A stretch of 35,132 bases of DNA, taken from Clostridia bacterium. GTDB lineage: Bacteria; Bacillota; Clostridia; Oscillospirales; CAG-272. The DNA lies in NCBI GenBank assembly GCA_017628755.1, contig JAGBYM010000080.1:1-35132 (forward strand), given 5' to 3'. Both the position numbers and the translations under genes were made by a program. Positions 1 through 7,816 of the stretch are shown piece by piece (within the stretch, counting starts at the first letter, position 1; each line of letters opens with the position of its first letter). The notes below the pieces were generated by a model, which made no database searches, was not told where the DNA came from, and saw only the letters and a program-made list of their open reading frames with translations.

Positions 1-15
1 GACCGCAAAGCGGTC
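1..15 (-). terminator. Possible terminator stem after tRNA-Leu
   Basis: GACCGC-AAA-GCGGTC is a perfect 6-bp stem with a 3-base loop, 13 bases past the CCA end of the tRNA. Any U-tract would lie outside the window, so the terminator role is inferred from position only. Confidence 0.3.
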
Positions 16-27
16 ATGAGCCTTATT

Positions 28-114
28 TGGTGCCGGTGGCGGGACTTGAACCCGCACGATATCGCTACCAACGGATTTTGAGTCCGTCGCGTCTGCCGAT
101 TCCGCCACACCGGC
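28..114 (-). tRNA. tRNA-Leu (anticodon CAA)
   Basis: Read on the minus strand this is a full class II tRNA. The acceptor stem GCCGGTG pairs with CACCGGC, the anticodon loop is CTCAAAA (anticodon CAA), there is a long variable arm, and the T arm contains GGTTCAAGTCC. The 3' CCA is encoded at 28-30. The anticodon and the long variable arm identify leucine, decoding UUG. It has its own promoter at 124-152. Confidence 0.96.
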
Positions 115-123
115 GTTCGTAAT

Positions 124-152
124 ATTATAACACAGATTGCCCGAAAAATCAA
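124..152 (-). promoter_or_regulatory. Promoter of tRNA-Leu
   Basis: On the minus strand TTGATT (147-152) and TATAAT (124-129) are separated by 17 bases. The -10 box ends about 10 bases before the mature tRNA 5' end. Confidence 0.75.
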
Positions 153-203
153 TACCCAAAGGCAATATTTTTGTTTGTTGCTAAAAGAAATATACTTAAG
201 GTG

Positions 204-232
204 TTGAAATATTTGCCGAAATATGTTATAAT
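204..232 (+). promoter_or_regulatory. Promoter of the two-component operon
   Basis: TTGAAA (204-209) and TATAAT (227-232) are spaced by 17 bases, giving a leader of about 85 bases. A second TATAAT at 287-292 lacks a well-spaced -35 box and is less convincing. Confidence 0.65.
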
Positions 233-325
233 TGAAAAATCAACAATACTTGATTTTTAATTGAACCGCAATTTAATTTCATATAGTATAATATAACAGT
301 AAAAATATACCTCGGAGGTAAAGAA

Positions 326-997
326 ATGTTCCGAATCCTCATTGCCGAAGACGACCGCGAGCTCCGTATGCTCTTTTCACACGTTCTTGCAAAGAACGGC
401 TACAGCGTTGTTGGCGTCTCGAACGGTAAAGAAGCGCTTGACGAGATCGAAGCCGGATACTTTGATCTGATAATATCCGATATTATGATGCCCGTGATGG
501 ACGGCTACGAGCTCGTCCGTTCGCTCCGCGAATCCGAAAACCACACCCCCGTGCTTATGATAACCGCCAAGGATGCCTTTGACGCCATGCAGCTCGGATT
601 TATGTCGGGAACCGACGATTATATGGTAAAGCCCATCAATCTCAACGAAATGATCCTCCGCGTCGGTGCACTTCTCAGACGTGCACAGCTTATCAGCGAA
701 AGAAGACTCACCATCGGCGAAACGGCAATGGAATGCGATTCGCTGACCGTAACCTCTGCAGGCGAGCGTATGATCCTTCCGCAGAAGGAATTCATGCTCC
801 TTTTCAAGATGGCGTCCTATCCCGGTAAGATCTTTACCCGTCAACAGCTTATGGACGATATCTGGGGCTATGACTCGGGAACCGATACCCATACCGTTGA
901 CGTACATATCGGACGTTTGCGCGACCGCTTCCGCGATAACACCGATTTCAAGATCGTCACCATGCGCGGCGTTGGCTACAAGGTGGTGAAATCTTGA
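326..997 (+). CDS. OmpR/PhoB-family response regulator
   Basis: A 223-residue DNA-binding response regulator, the output half of a two-component system. The receiver domain (about residues 1-115) shows the acidic pair E8/D9/D10, the phosphoacceptor D52 in SDIMMP, and the conserved Lys in VKPI. The C-terminal winged helix (about 125-223) ends with the typical HTVDVHIGRLRDR and RGVGYKV motifs. Length is normal for the OmpR family. The start is supported by GGAGG at 314-318, seven bases before the ATG. It overlaps the following kinase by four bases, so the two are almost certainly co-translated partners. The signal and regulon cannot be told from sequence. No phosphate, potassium or antibiotic-resistance genes lie next to it. 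Confidence 0.93.
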   Translation: MFRILIAEDDRELRMLFSHVLAKNGYSVVGVSNGKEALDEIEAGYFDLIISDIMMPVMDGYELVRSLRESENHTPVLMITAKDAFDAMQLGFMSGTDDYMVKPINLNEMILRVGALLRRAQLISERRLTIGETAMECDSLTVTSAGERMILPQKEFMLLFKMASYPGKIFTRQQLMDDIWGYDSGTDTHTVDVHIGRLRDRFRDNTDFKIVTMRGVGYKVVKS

Positions 998-2031
998 ACC
1001 GATTTAAGGACTTTATGGTGAAGCATTTTTACGACGTCTTCAGTATGAGATTCTATTTCACGATCTTTACTGTAGTTGAAGTCGTGGTTGCTATCACGAT
1101 AGCCTGGTACGTTGCCAAATTTCTCGAGATAGACCTCAATGATTCCTTGTTCTTTCTTTTTGCTATAATATCTATCGTAATTGCGGCAAGCCTTGCGGTG
1201 CTCATAAACTCCTTTTTCCTCAAACCGATCAGAAAGCTTTCGGATTCGATGAAAAAGGTTGCCGGCGGCGACTTTTCCATAAGACTCAAAAAGCACAGTA
1301 AAGTCAAGGAGATCGGCGCGCTTAACCGCAGCTTCAACACGATGGTTGACGAGCTCGGTGAAACCGAAGTTCTGCAGTCAGATTTCGTATCAAACGTCTC
1401 GCACGAAATAAAGACCCCGCTCAATGCGATTGAAGGATACGCAACTCTTCTTCAGGATGAAGACTGTACGGACGAGGAAAGAGCACGCTATACCGAAAAG
1501 ATCCTTTTCAACACAAAACGTCTTTCCGAGCTTGTCGGTAACGTTCTCATTCTTTCGAAGATTGAAAGCGATTCGATCGATATTAATGAGGAAACCTTTC
1601 GCCTTGATGAACAGATCAGACATTCGATCATGATTCTCGAGCCAAAGTGGGTAGAGAAGGATATTGAATTTGATATCGAGCTTGACGAAATCAAATATAC
1701 AAGCGACCGCGTGCTTCTTATGCACGTGTGGAACAACATTATAGGAAACGCCGTTAAATTCAGTCCCGATGAAGGTTTGATAACTATCAGGCTTACCTCG
1801 GATGCGGAAACGATTTCGTTCTGGGTCGACGATTGCGGACCCGGTATCGGCGAGACCGCAATGAAGCATATCTTTGATAAGTTCTATCAGGAAGACAGCT
1901 CGCATAAACAGAACGGAAACGGCCTCGGACTTTCTCTTGTCAAACGTATAGTTGACTTGCTTGGCGGGGAAGTAATCGCTGAAAATCTGCCTGAAGCGGG
2001 TTGTAGATTCAAGGTTGTGCTGAAAAAGTAA
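994..2031 (+). CDS. Membrane sensor histidine kinase (HAMP-HisKA-HATPase)
   Basis: A 345-residue sensor kinase and partner of the upstream response regulator. Two transmembrane segments (about 19-43 and 52-75) are joined by only about ten residues, so there is almost no extracytoplasmic sensor. A HAMP-like linker follows (about 76-125). The H box SHEIKTPLNAI places the phosphorylated His at residue 137. The ATPase domain has an N box (NNIIGNAVKFS), a G1 box (DDCGPGIG) and a G2 box (GNGLGLSLVKRI). The start is TTG inside the upstream stop (TTGA overlap), supported by AGGTGG seven bases upstream. An ATG seven codons later is an alternative. The tiny loop suggests sensing within the membrane or through a partner protein (inference). 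Confidence 0.92.
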   Translation: MNRFKDFMVKHFYDVFSMRFYFTIFTVVEVVVAITIAWYVAKFLEIDLNDSLFFLFAIISIVIAASLAVLINSFFLKPIRKLSDSMKKVAGGDFSIRLKKHSKVKEIGALNRSFNTMVDELGETEVLQSDFVSNVSHEIKTPLNAIEGYATLLQDEDCTDEERARYTEKILFNTKRLSELVGNVLILSKIESDSIDINEETFRLDEQIRHSIMILEPKWVEKDIEFDIELDEIKYTSDRVLLMHVWNNIIGNAVKFSPDEGLITIRLTSDAETISFWVDDCGPGIGETAMKHIFDKFYQEDSSHKQNGNGLGLSLVKRIVDLLGGEVIAENLPEAGCRFKVVLKK

Positions 2032-2071
2032 TAAAAATATCAAAAAAGTCAAAAAATATTTGAAAAAGGTA

Positions 2072-2100
2072 TTGCATTTTTCTTCAACTTATGGTATAAT
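2072..2100 (+). promoter_or_regulatory. Promoter of rplS
   Basis: TTGCAT (2072-2077) and TATAAT (2095-2100) have 17-base spacing. Transcription would start near 2107, at the beginning of the structured leader. Confidence 0.8.
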
Positions 2101-2106
2101 ATTCGA

Positions 2107-2158
2107 GTGTGTGACAGCACACGGGGAGCGGTCCTCTGCATGCTCGGTATGAACGCTC
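2107..2158 (+). promoter_or_regulatory. Probable L19 ribosomal-protein leader
   Basis: Between the predicted transcription start and the rplS ribosome binding site are two stems: GTGT/ACAC (2107-2110 with 2119-2122) and GAGCG/CGCTC (2126-2130 with 2154-2158). Firmicutes rplS mRNAs often carry an autoregulatory L19 leader, and position and structure fit. A covariance-model search was not possible here. Confidence 0.5.
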
Positions 2159-2188
2159 TTACATCACTTCTATAAGGAGGAATAGGTA

Positions 2189-2530
2189 ATGGATTTCATT
2201 GCAGCTATTACCAAGGAGCATCTTAAGTCTGAACTTCCCGTAGTTAATGTTGGTGATACCGTTCGTATCCACAACCGCATTAAAGAGGGAGCACGTGAGA
2301 GAATCCAGCTTTTCGAAGGCGTTGTCATCGCAAAGCACGGCGGCGGAATCTCCGAGACCTTCACTGTAAGACGCGTTTCTTACTCTGTTGGTGTTGAGAA
2401 GACCTTCCCCATCCATTCTCCCAACGTTGTTAAGGTCGACATCGTTCGTTCCGGTGTGGTCAGACGTGCAAAGCTCTACTATCTGCGTGACAGAGTGGGC
2501 AAGGCTTCCAAGGTTAAAGAGAAGATCTAA
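2189..2530 (+). CDS. rplS: 50S ribosomal protein L19
   Basis: A 113-residue ribosomal protein L19, located at the interface of the 30S and 50S subunits. The sequence carries the family core: [14 protein letters not shown] near the N terminus, [34 protein letters not shown] and the C-terminal [20 protein letters not shown]. Length is typical. An AAGGAGG ends eight bases before the ATG. The gene is monocistronic here, with its own promoter, a structured leader and a terminator. The usual trmD/rimM neighbours are absent from this side. Confidence 0.98.
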   Translation: MDFIAAITKEHLKSELPVVNVGDTVRIHNRIKEGARERIQLFEGVVIAKHGGGISETFTVRRVSYSVGVEKTFPIHSPNVVKVDIVRSGVVRRAKLYYLRDRVGKASKVKEKI

Positions 2531-2552
2531 GCTTACCTGCATCAATAAAGGA

Positions 2553-2579
2553 CACCTCGATTACGGGGTGTCTTTTATT
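2553..2579 (+). terminator. Rho-independent terminator of rplS
   Basis: GACACC (2553-2558) pairs with GGTGTC (2569-2574), followed by a T-rich tail. It lies about 22 bases after the rplS stop. Confidence 0.75.
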
Positions 2580-2588
2580 GTTTTATAC

Positions 2589-2617
2589 TTGATTTGAGCG
2601 CGGATATATGATATAAT
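2589..2617 (+). promoter_or_regulatory. Promoter of the FAD oxidoreductase gene
   Basis: TTGATT (2589-2594) and TATAAT (2612-2617) with a 17-base spacer. Confidence 0.7.
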
Positions 2618-2647
2618 TGATTAAAGAAAATGTGCGAGGTGCATATT

Positions 2648-3910
2648 ATGAAAAAATACGATATCGTTGTTGTCGGCGGCGGCTTTGCCGGCGCAGCTGC
2701 TGCTATAAGCGCGGGCAGACTCGGAAAGAGCGTTCTGCTTATCGAAAAATACAATTGCCTCGGCGGCGCGGCTTGCTATGACCTTGTCAACCCCTTTATG
2801 CCGTATTTTACGACAGATCCCGTAAGCGGAGAAAGGATAGACCTCAGCTGCGGTCTGTTTACCGAGATAGCTGACCGTCTGCGAGCTCTCGGCGGAGCGA
2901 AAAACGATAAGAGAAGCCTGCCTTTTAACGAAGAGGTGCTGAAATATCTTCTTAATACTATGGTGATCGAAAGCGGGGTCGATCTGCTTTACCAGACCTA
3001 TGTTATAGGCGTGAAAAAGAACGGAGAGCGTATCAAATCCGTTTGCATATCCAATGTTTCGGGTAATTCTGAAATAGAAGCCGATTGCTTTATCGACGCC
3101 ACAGGCGACGCAAATCTCGCAGTAATGGCGAGATGTCCTTATAAGCTCGGAAGAGAAGATGATAACCTCTGCCAGCCGATGACGCTGTGTTTCAGACTTG
3201 CGGGTGTTAAGTCGTACGATTCCGAGCTCAAAGCAAGGATAAATGCACTTTACAGCGAATATCAGGCTTGCGGCAAGATTAAAAATCCCCGCGAAAATGT
3301 GCTGATATTCAGAACACTCGTCGATGATATTCTTCATTTCAACACCACTCGAGTGGTAAAGCTCGACCCGACAAATGCCGAAGACGTCACGCGCGCAGAA
3401 ATCATTGCCCGTGAGCAAGTATTTGAAATGTATACCTTCCTACGCGAGAATTTCGTAGAATTTTCAGAAAGCACACTTATTTCAACCGGTATGCAGATAG
3501 GTGTCCGCGAAAGCCGAATGATCGAAGGCGAGTATACGCTGACAAAAGAAGATCTCCTTTCCTGCTCTCGGTTTGATGATTCAATCGCCGTCTGCAATTA
3601 CGATATCGATATCCATAGCCCCGACGGAAGCGGAACGAGCCATTACTATTTCCCTAAGGGCGAATATTATGCGATCCCTTACCGCTGCCTGATACCCAAG
3701 AACGCAGAAAATCTTCTTGTCGCCGGAAGATGCGTTTCGGCAACTCATGATGCTCAGGCGTCACTTCGCATTATGCCGACCTGCGCTACTCTCGGAGAAG
3801 CCGCGGGCGTCGCTGCTGTACTGTCTTTGTTGAACAATGCAAGAGTACGTGACGTTGATATTGCTCAGCTCCGAGAAATACTGAAAAACAACGGGGCAAA
3901 AGTGGATTAA
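2648..3910 (+). CDS. FAD-dependent oxidoreductase (FAD_oxidored type)
   Basis: A 420-residue flavoprotein of unknown substrate. The N terminus is a Rossmann dinucleotide-binding fold, VVVGGGFAGAAAA, with the family motif CLGGAACYDLVNPF. A second FAD motif (FIDATGDANL) lies mid-protein. The C-terminal LLVAGRCVSATHDAQASLR with MPTCATLGEAAGVAA is typical of the PF12831-like family. The start at 2648 is chosen because GAGGTG lies about seven bases before it; an in-frame ATG at 2630 has no ribosome binding site. It stands alone between its own promoter and sigG. Members of this family occur in varied oxidative pathways, so no pathway is assigned. Confidence 0.85.
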   Translation: MKKYDIVVVGGGFAGAAAAISAGRLGKSVLLIEKYNCLGGAACYDLVNPFMPYFTTDPVSGERIDLSCGLFTEIADRLRALGGAKNDKRSLPFNEEVLKYLLNTMVIESGVDLLYQTYVIGVKKNGERIKSVCISNVSGNSEIEADCFIDATGDANLAVMARCPYKLGREDDNLCQPMTLCFRLAGVKSYDSELKARINALYSEYQACGKIKNPRENVLIFRTLVDDILHFNTTRVVKLDPTNAEDVTRAEIIAREQVFEMYTFLRENFVEFSESTLISTGMQIGVRESRMIEGEYTLTKEDLLSCSRFDDSIAVCNYDIDIHSPDGSGTSHYYFPKGEYYAIPYRCLIPKNAENLLVAGRCVSATHDAQASLRIMPTCATLGEAAGVAAVLSLLNNARVRDVDIAQLREILKNNGAKVD

Positions 3911-3945
3911 GTACCAAAATCTGCTGTTCCCGGAAATTGAATAAC

Positions 3946-3992
3946 AGCCTCCGTGCTCTGCCGATACTATTTTCAGCAAGAACACGGAGGCT
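3946..3992 (+). promoter_or_regulatory. Hairpin sequestering the sigG ribosome binding site
   Basis: AGCCTCCGTG (3946-3955) is the perfect reverse complement of CACGGAGGCT (3983-3992). TCT/AGA pairing can extend the stem inward. The 3' arm contains GGAGG (3986-3990), the ribosome binding site of the ATG at 3996. There is no T-run after it, so it is not a standard terminator. A weaker stem (GCTGTT 3923-3928 with AACAGC 3943-3948) shares three bases with the 5' arm and could compete with it. Confidence 0.7.
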
Positions 3993-3995
3993 CTT

Positions 3996-4772
3996 ATGTA
4001 TTGCGGAAAAGTAGAAATTAGCGGTATCGATACTTCAAAACTGAAGGTTCTTACCGATGATGAAAAAGAAGAGCTTTTGAGAAAGACAAAATCGGGCGAC
4101 ACTTTCGCCCGCGAGGAACTGATCTGCGGAAATCTGCGATTGGTTCTCAGTATTATCCAACGCTTTGGCGGTAGGAAAGAATCCCCAGACGACCTTTTCC
4201 AGGTCGGTTGCATCGGCCTTATAAAAGCAGTTGACAATTTCAATATCGACCTTAATGTAAAATTTTCGACCTACGCTGTTCCAATGATTATCGGCGAAAT
4301 CAGAAGATATCTCAGAGACAATAACGCTATCAGAATCAGCCGCTCGATGCGAGATCTTGCGTACCGAGCTCTCTCGGCAAGAGAGGAAATTTCACGCGAG
4401 AAGCAGATAGATCCGACGTCTGATGAGATCGCCGAACGAATAGGAGAAAGCAGAGATGCCGTCGTCCGCGCGATGGAGGCTATCGTTGAGCCTATCTCGC
4501 TTTACGAACCCGTATTTACCGAAAACGGAGATTCGCTTTACGTCATCGATCAGCTTGCCGACATTGGCGCGAGCGACGAATCTTGGCTTGAAAACATTGC
4601 GCTCGCCGAAGCGTTGCAAACCCTCGGCGAGCGTGAAAGAAGAATAATCGATATGAGATTCTACAAAAACAAGACACAGATGGAGATCGCCGAAGAGATC
4701 GGAATCTCACAGGCGCAGGTCTCGCGTCTTGAAAAGGGCGCGCTTGAAAGAATACGAAAGCAGATCATATAA
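3996..4772 (+). CDS. sigG: RNA polymerase sporulation sigma factor SigG
   Basis: A 258-residue sigma-70-family factor that drives late forespore transcription. The N terminus KVEISGIDTSKL is the SigG hallmark. Region 2 contains NLRLVLSIIQRF, DDLFQVGCIGLIKAVDNF and KFSTYAVPMIIGEIRRYLRDNN. Region 4 ends with KTQMEIAEEIGISQAQVSRLEK, the helix-turn-helix that reads the -35 element. Length matches Bacillus SigG. The ribosome binding site lies inside a strong hairpin. The gene is not preceded by spoIIGA-sigE as in many spore formers. Its last eight bases overlap the convergent ABC ATPase gene, with no terminator between them. Its presence indicates an endospore former. Confidence 0.95.
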   Translation: MYCGKVEISGIDTSKLKVLTDDEKEELLRKTKSGDTFAREELICGNLRLVLSIIQRFGGRKESPDDLFQVGCIGLIKAVDNFNIDLNVKFSTYAVPMIIGEIRRYLRDNNAIRISRSMRDLAYRALSAREEISREKQIDPTSDEIAERIGESRDAVVRAMEAIVEPISLYEPVFTENGDSLYVIDQLADIGASDESWLENIALAEALQTLGERERRIIDMRFYKNKTQMEIAEEIGISQAQVSRLEKGALERIRKQII

Positions 4773-5364
4773 CCCGAGCACTTGAAATCGGCGTTTCGTC
4801 AAAAATAATTACTCTGTCTGCAAGTTCTCGTGCAAAATCCACGTCGTGCATTACTGCGAGAACGAGCGAGCATTCGGTGTGAGCTTTAATTACCGATGCC
4901 GTGAGTTCCGCGGTTTCTTTGTCAAGATTTGCGAAAGGCTCGTCAAAAAGGTAAATGTCTGCTTTAAATGCAAGAGCACGGGCTACAGAAACTCTCGCTT
5001 TCATTCCGCCCGAAAGCTCGTCGGGATAGGCGTGTATATCTGAAATACCAAGCTCATTTAACAACGCTTCGGCTTCCCGGAGCGTTGTTTTTTTGCCCCC
5101 GAGAACAAGATTTACATTCTCCGCGGCGGTCAGCGAGGGAATGAGTCGAGGTTCCTGAAATGACATTGATATAACGTTATTTCCATGTTCTATACTGCCT
5201 GAATCCGCTTTTTGCAGTCCTGTGATCAAAGAAAGGAGTGTGCTTTTGCCATGTCCCGAAGCACCGCAAAGTGCGATAATTCCCGAAACAGGGAATGTCA
5301 GTGTGAGATTCTTAATTACTTCCTTGCCGTCATAGCTTTTGGAAAGGTCTTTGATTTCAAGCAT
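4765..5364 (-). CDS. ABC transporter ATP-binding protein (SsuB/ThiZ/TauB-like)
   Basis: A 199-residue ATPase subunit that powers import by the adjacent permease. It has Walker A GASGHGKST (34-42), Q-loop SFQEPRL (about 68-74), signature LSGGMKARVS (117-126), Walker B IYLFDEP (137-143) and an H-loop MHD. It is short for the family (often 230-260 residues) because the C-terminal tail is missing. Its start overlaps the permease end by eight bases, so it is the last gene of a regulator-binding protein-permease-ATPase operon. Its 3' end overlaps the sigG end on the opposite strand. The substrate is unknown: sulfonate, nitrate, thiamine-precursor and related importers share this architecture. Confidence 0.9.
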   Translation of the reverse strand: MLEIKDLSKSYDGKEVIKNLTLTFPVSGIIALCGASGHGKSTLLSLITGLQKADSGSIEHGNNVISMSFQEPRLIPSLTAAENVNLVLGGKKTTLREAEALLNELGISDIHAYPDELSGGMKARVSVARALAFKADIYLFDEPFANLDKETAELTASVIKAHTECSLVLAVMHDVDFARELADRVIIFDETPISSARVI

Positions 5365-6112
5365 TTCTTTTTCTCCTTCCTAAAGCGGACAGAAGTGCGC
5401 CGATAACTTTTTCAATCAAAAGACTCAGAATAATTATCACAGCTGTCCAGGCAAGCAGGTCGGCGGGTTCCATATAGCTTTTCGCGTCCGAAAGCTTCTT
5501 GCCAATCGAATTTGGGATGTACGCTACAACCTCAGCGGCGATTCCCGCTTTTATTGCGAGACCGACGGAAGTTGTCAGCGCCGAGCAGAAATACGGCATT
5601 ATAGAAGGAACATATATGTTTCTTACTTTCAGTATCCACGAAACACGGAATACGTAAGCCATTTCAAGAAGATCTTTCGGCGTTTGAGATATACCCTCGC
5701 AGATATTTCTGTAAAGTACGGGGAAGATCATTATAAACGTTATAGCCGACGGGATGATCTCACGATTGAAAATAAATATAGCAATCAGAATGAAGGATAC
5801 CACGGGCGTCGATTTCATAAGCAAAACAGCGGGTTCGAGCAGCTTGCTCGCAATTTTAGAATACGAACACGCAGCCGCCATAATGAACGCGGCAGGTATT
5901 GCAATAACAATTCCGATGATTATTCTCAAAAGCGACAGAGCGGTAAAAAACCGGAAATCTTTCGTGAGTATAAGCTCGCATAGCCTTTTGAAGGTTTCGA
6001 GCGGAGATGGAACAATCAGCGGATTATTGATCGCCAAAGCGCCGATGTACCATATAGCTAGCCAGAATGCAACAATTCCCGCGCAGGTTGCAACTTTTTT
6101 GAAAAGTTTCAT
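5357..6112 (-). CDS. ABC transporter permease (SsuC/ThiX/TauC-like)
   Basis: A 251-residue inner-membrane permease of the binding-protein-dependent family, with about six hydrophobic segments starting at residues 9-30. An EAA-like cytoplasmic loop (EMAYVFRVSWILKVRNIYVPSIMPYF region, about 148-173) contacts the ATPase. The gene starts three bases after the binding-protein stop and overlaps the ATPase gene, so translation is coupled. Length and topology fit nitrate/sulfonate/taurine-type permeases. Confidence 0.88.
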   Translation of the reverse strand: MKLFKKVATCAGIVAFWLAIWYIGALAINNPLIVPSPLETFKRLCELILTKDFRFFTALSLLRIIIGIVIAIPAAFIMAAACSYSKIASKLLEPAVLLMKSTPVVSFILIAIFIFNREIIPSAITFIMIFPVLYRNICEGISQTPKDLLEMAYVFRVSWILKVRNIYVPSIMPYFCSALTTSVGLAIKAGIAAEVVAYIPNSIGKKLSDAKSYMEPADLLAWTAVIIILSLLIEKVIGALLSALGRRKRNA

Positions 6113-6115
6113 GAT

Positions 6116-7114
6116 TTAACCGAAGATTTTATCGTCGGGCAAAGCACCGCCCACCGAAGTTGGAGTGCAATTGTAAAGTGCTCCCCAAAATTCATTCAGA
6201 GCTTTTTTCATTTCTTCTCCTACAAGGTATGTGACGTTGCAGCGGGGAAGTGCGTTTTTAACAAGAGCTTCGTTGGCAGCAATACCTGCGGTGACGACAG
6301 CTTGTGCTGCCTTTTCTGCATCGGAATTGAGCACGTTGACAGATTCTTCGTATGCCTTAAGGAAGTTTTCGACTGCAACGGGATGCTCTTCGATAAATGC
6401 TTTTCTTGCTACGATACATCCCTGAACAAGTTCGGTGCCTGTGAGAGACTTCCATTCTGGTGTGAAGTCAAGAGCAACCTTGAGCGATGCGTTTTTTGTC
6501 ATTGCCGCCGTAACCTTCGGCTCGGGAAGTACGCCGAGAGATGCTTTGCCGCTTGCAAGCGCGGCAGTGAGCTCATCGGGAGTGGCGTACGTATAATCAA
6601 GTGTAACTTTATCTGTAAGTCCCGAAAGCTTAAGAAGAGTTTTGAGAACGTATTCGGGATTCGAACCGCTTCCGGGAAGGTAAACGGTCTTGCCTTCCAG
6701 ATCAGATATTGAATTGACTCTATCTCCGTTTTCGATCAGATAGAGAACCCCGAGTGTGTTTACGGCAAGTACCTCAATTCCGCCCTGAGTTTTATTGTAA
6801 AGAGTTGCTGCAAGATTGGTCGGCACAGCCGCAATATCAACGCTACTGCCGATCACAAGAGGGGCGACGAGAGTGGCATCCGCGTAGAAATCAATTTTGG
6901 CATTCATATTGTGATGAATACCGTTCTGAATGTCGCAGTAAAGAGGGGCTATACCGAATCCCGTAGTTCCGTTGAGAACCGCGACGCGTATCTCAGCAAA
7001 ATCGGCAGGAGAAGTAGCTTCATTGTGAATGGTGTCTTCGCTTTCTCCCTGATTGCACGAAACAAGAGAGAAAAGGCAGAGGAGCGCGAGCGTGAGTGCG
7101 ATAATTCTTTTCAT
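6116..7114 (-). CDS. ABC transporter substrate-binding lipoprotein (SsuA/ThiY-like)
   Basis: A 332-residue solute-binding lipoprotein. The signal peptide MKRIIALTLALLCLFSLVSC ends in a lipobox with the lipid-anchored Cys at 20. The mature part resembles NMT1/SsuA-type binding proteins: a GTTGFGIAPLY segment, DIAAVPTNLAATLYNKT, VYLPGSGSNPEYVLKTLLKL, then GVLPEPKVTAAM. AAAGGA precedes the start by about ten bases. It follows the Crp/Fnr-type gene by 24 bases. The ligand cannot be read from the sequence. Confidence 0.87.
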   Translation of the reverse strand: MKRIIALTLALLCLFSLVSCNQGESEDTIHNEATSPADFAEIRVAVLNGTTGFGIAPLYCDIQNGIHHNMNAKIDFYADATLVAPLVIGSSVDIAAVPTNLAATLYNKTQGGIEVLAVNTLGVLYLIENGDRVNSISDLEGKTVYLPGSGSNPEYVLKTLLKLSGLTDKVTLDYTYATPDELTAALASGKASLGVLPEPKVTAAMTKNASLKVALDFTPEWKSLTGTELVQGCIVARKAFIEEHPVAVENFLKAYEESVNVLNSDAEKAAQAVVTAGIAANEALVKNALPRCNVTYLVGEEMKKALNEFWGALYNCTPTSVGGALPDDKIFG

Positions 7115-7138
7115 AATAATTATGTCCTTTCTTGACTG

Positions 7139-7804
7139 TTAATTTATATTGTTGAGTTTATCTTGAGAGACTACGGTAATGATTTTGCCGTCTCTTTTTA
7201 CCGCGCCTTCATCTTCCAGTGAATCAAATGCGCGATACAGTGAGGCACGGCTTAAATCGAGTGCATGTGCCAATGATGTCATCGACATTCCGAGTTCAAC
7301 CGTCCCGTCATCGTTTCGCGGAGAGCTCTTGATAAACAGCGCAAGTTTACGCTCCGAACTTCCTGCAGTGACGCAATCGATCTTGGAATTGAGAAAAGAT
7401 ATTCTGTCAGCCAAAAATGATACCAGATTGCGCCTGAACGCGGGTTCCGATTCAAGCAATTGTTCGAAAGATTCTTTGGGTATGAAGAACATTTCGCTTT
7501 TACCGTCTCCGCATGCCAAGGTTCTCGTATTAGGAGGAGAAGCTGCAAAAATTCCCGCAACTCCGATCATGTTTCCGGGTGAAACGAATTTTAGTATTGT
7601 GCTTCTGTCTTTGTCTGCAGAATATATTACGCCTCGCCCCGAAAGCAGAATTCCCACCGCGGGAGAAAAGTCGGCTTTCATTTCTTCTCCTGAGCGAAAA
7701 GAGAGGCGCGTTCCTTGCGATAATATCAAATACTCGGTCAACCGTCTGTCGCAATTTTTAAACAGAGGCTGACATAAAATTAAATTTTTATGATTTTGCT
7801 TCAT
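7139..7804 (-). CDS. Crp/Fnr-family transcriptional regulator
   Basis: A 221-residue regulator with an N-terminal cyclic-nucleotide-binding-like beta-barrel (about 15-120), a dimer helix (about 120-145) and a C-terminal HTH_Crp domain (SMTSLAHALDLSRASLYRAFDSLEDEGAVKRDGKII). The start at 7804 is preferred: the predicted transcription start is near 7838, which leaves no room for the more upstream ATG codons, and GGTGG lies four bases before it. Four cysteines are present (about 11, 18, 98, 144), but their spacing does not match FNR iron-sulfur ligands. It is the first gene of the ABC importer operon, which it probably controls. An 18-bp palindrome lies between its promoter and its start. Confidence 0.88.
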   Translation of the reverse strand: MKQNHKNLILCQPLFKNCDRRLTEYLILSQGTRLSFRSGEEMKADFSPAVGILLSGRGVIYSADKDRSTILKFVSPGNMIGVAGIFAASPPNTRTLACGDGKSEMFFIPKESFEQLLESEPAFRRNLVSFLADRISFLNSKIDCVTAGSSERKLALFIKSSPRNDDGTVELGMSMTSLAHALDLSRASLYRAFDSLEDEGAVKRDGKIITVVSQDKLNNIN

Positions 7805-7816
7805 AATGCCACCAGA

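Noticed and set aside
7139-7804. FNR-type iron-sulfur oxygen sensor
   Set aside because: Four cysteines occur, but there is no clustered N-terminal set with the FNR spacing, so only the Crp/Fnr superfamily call is supported.
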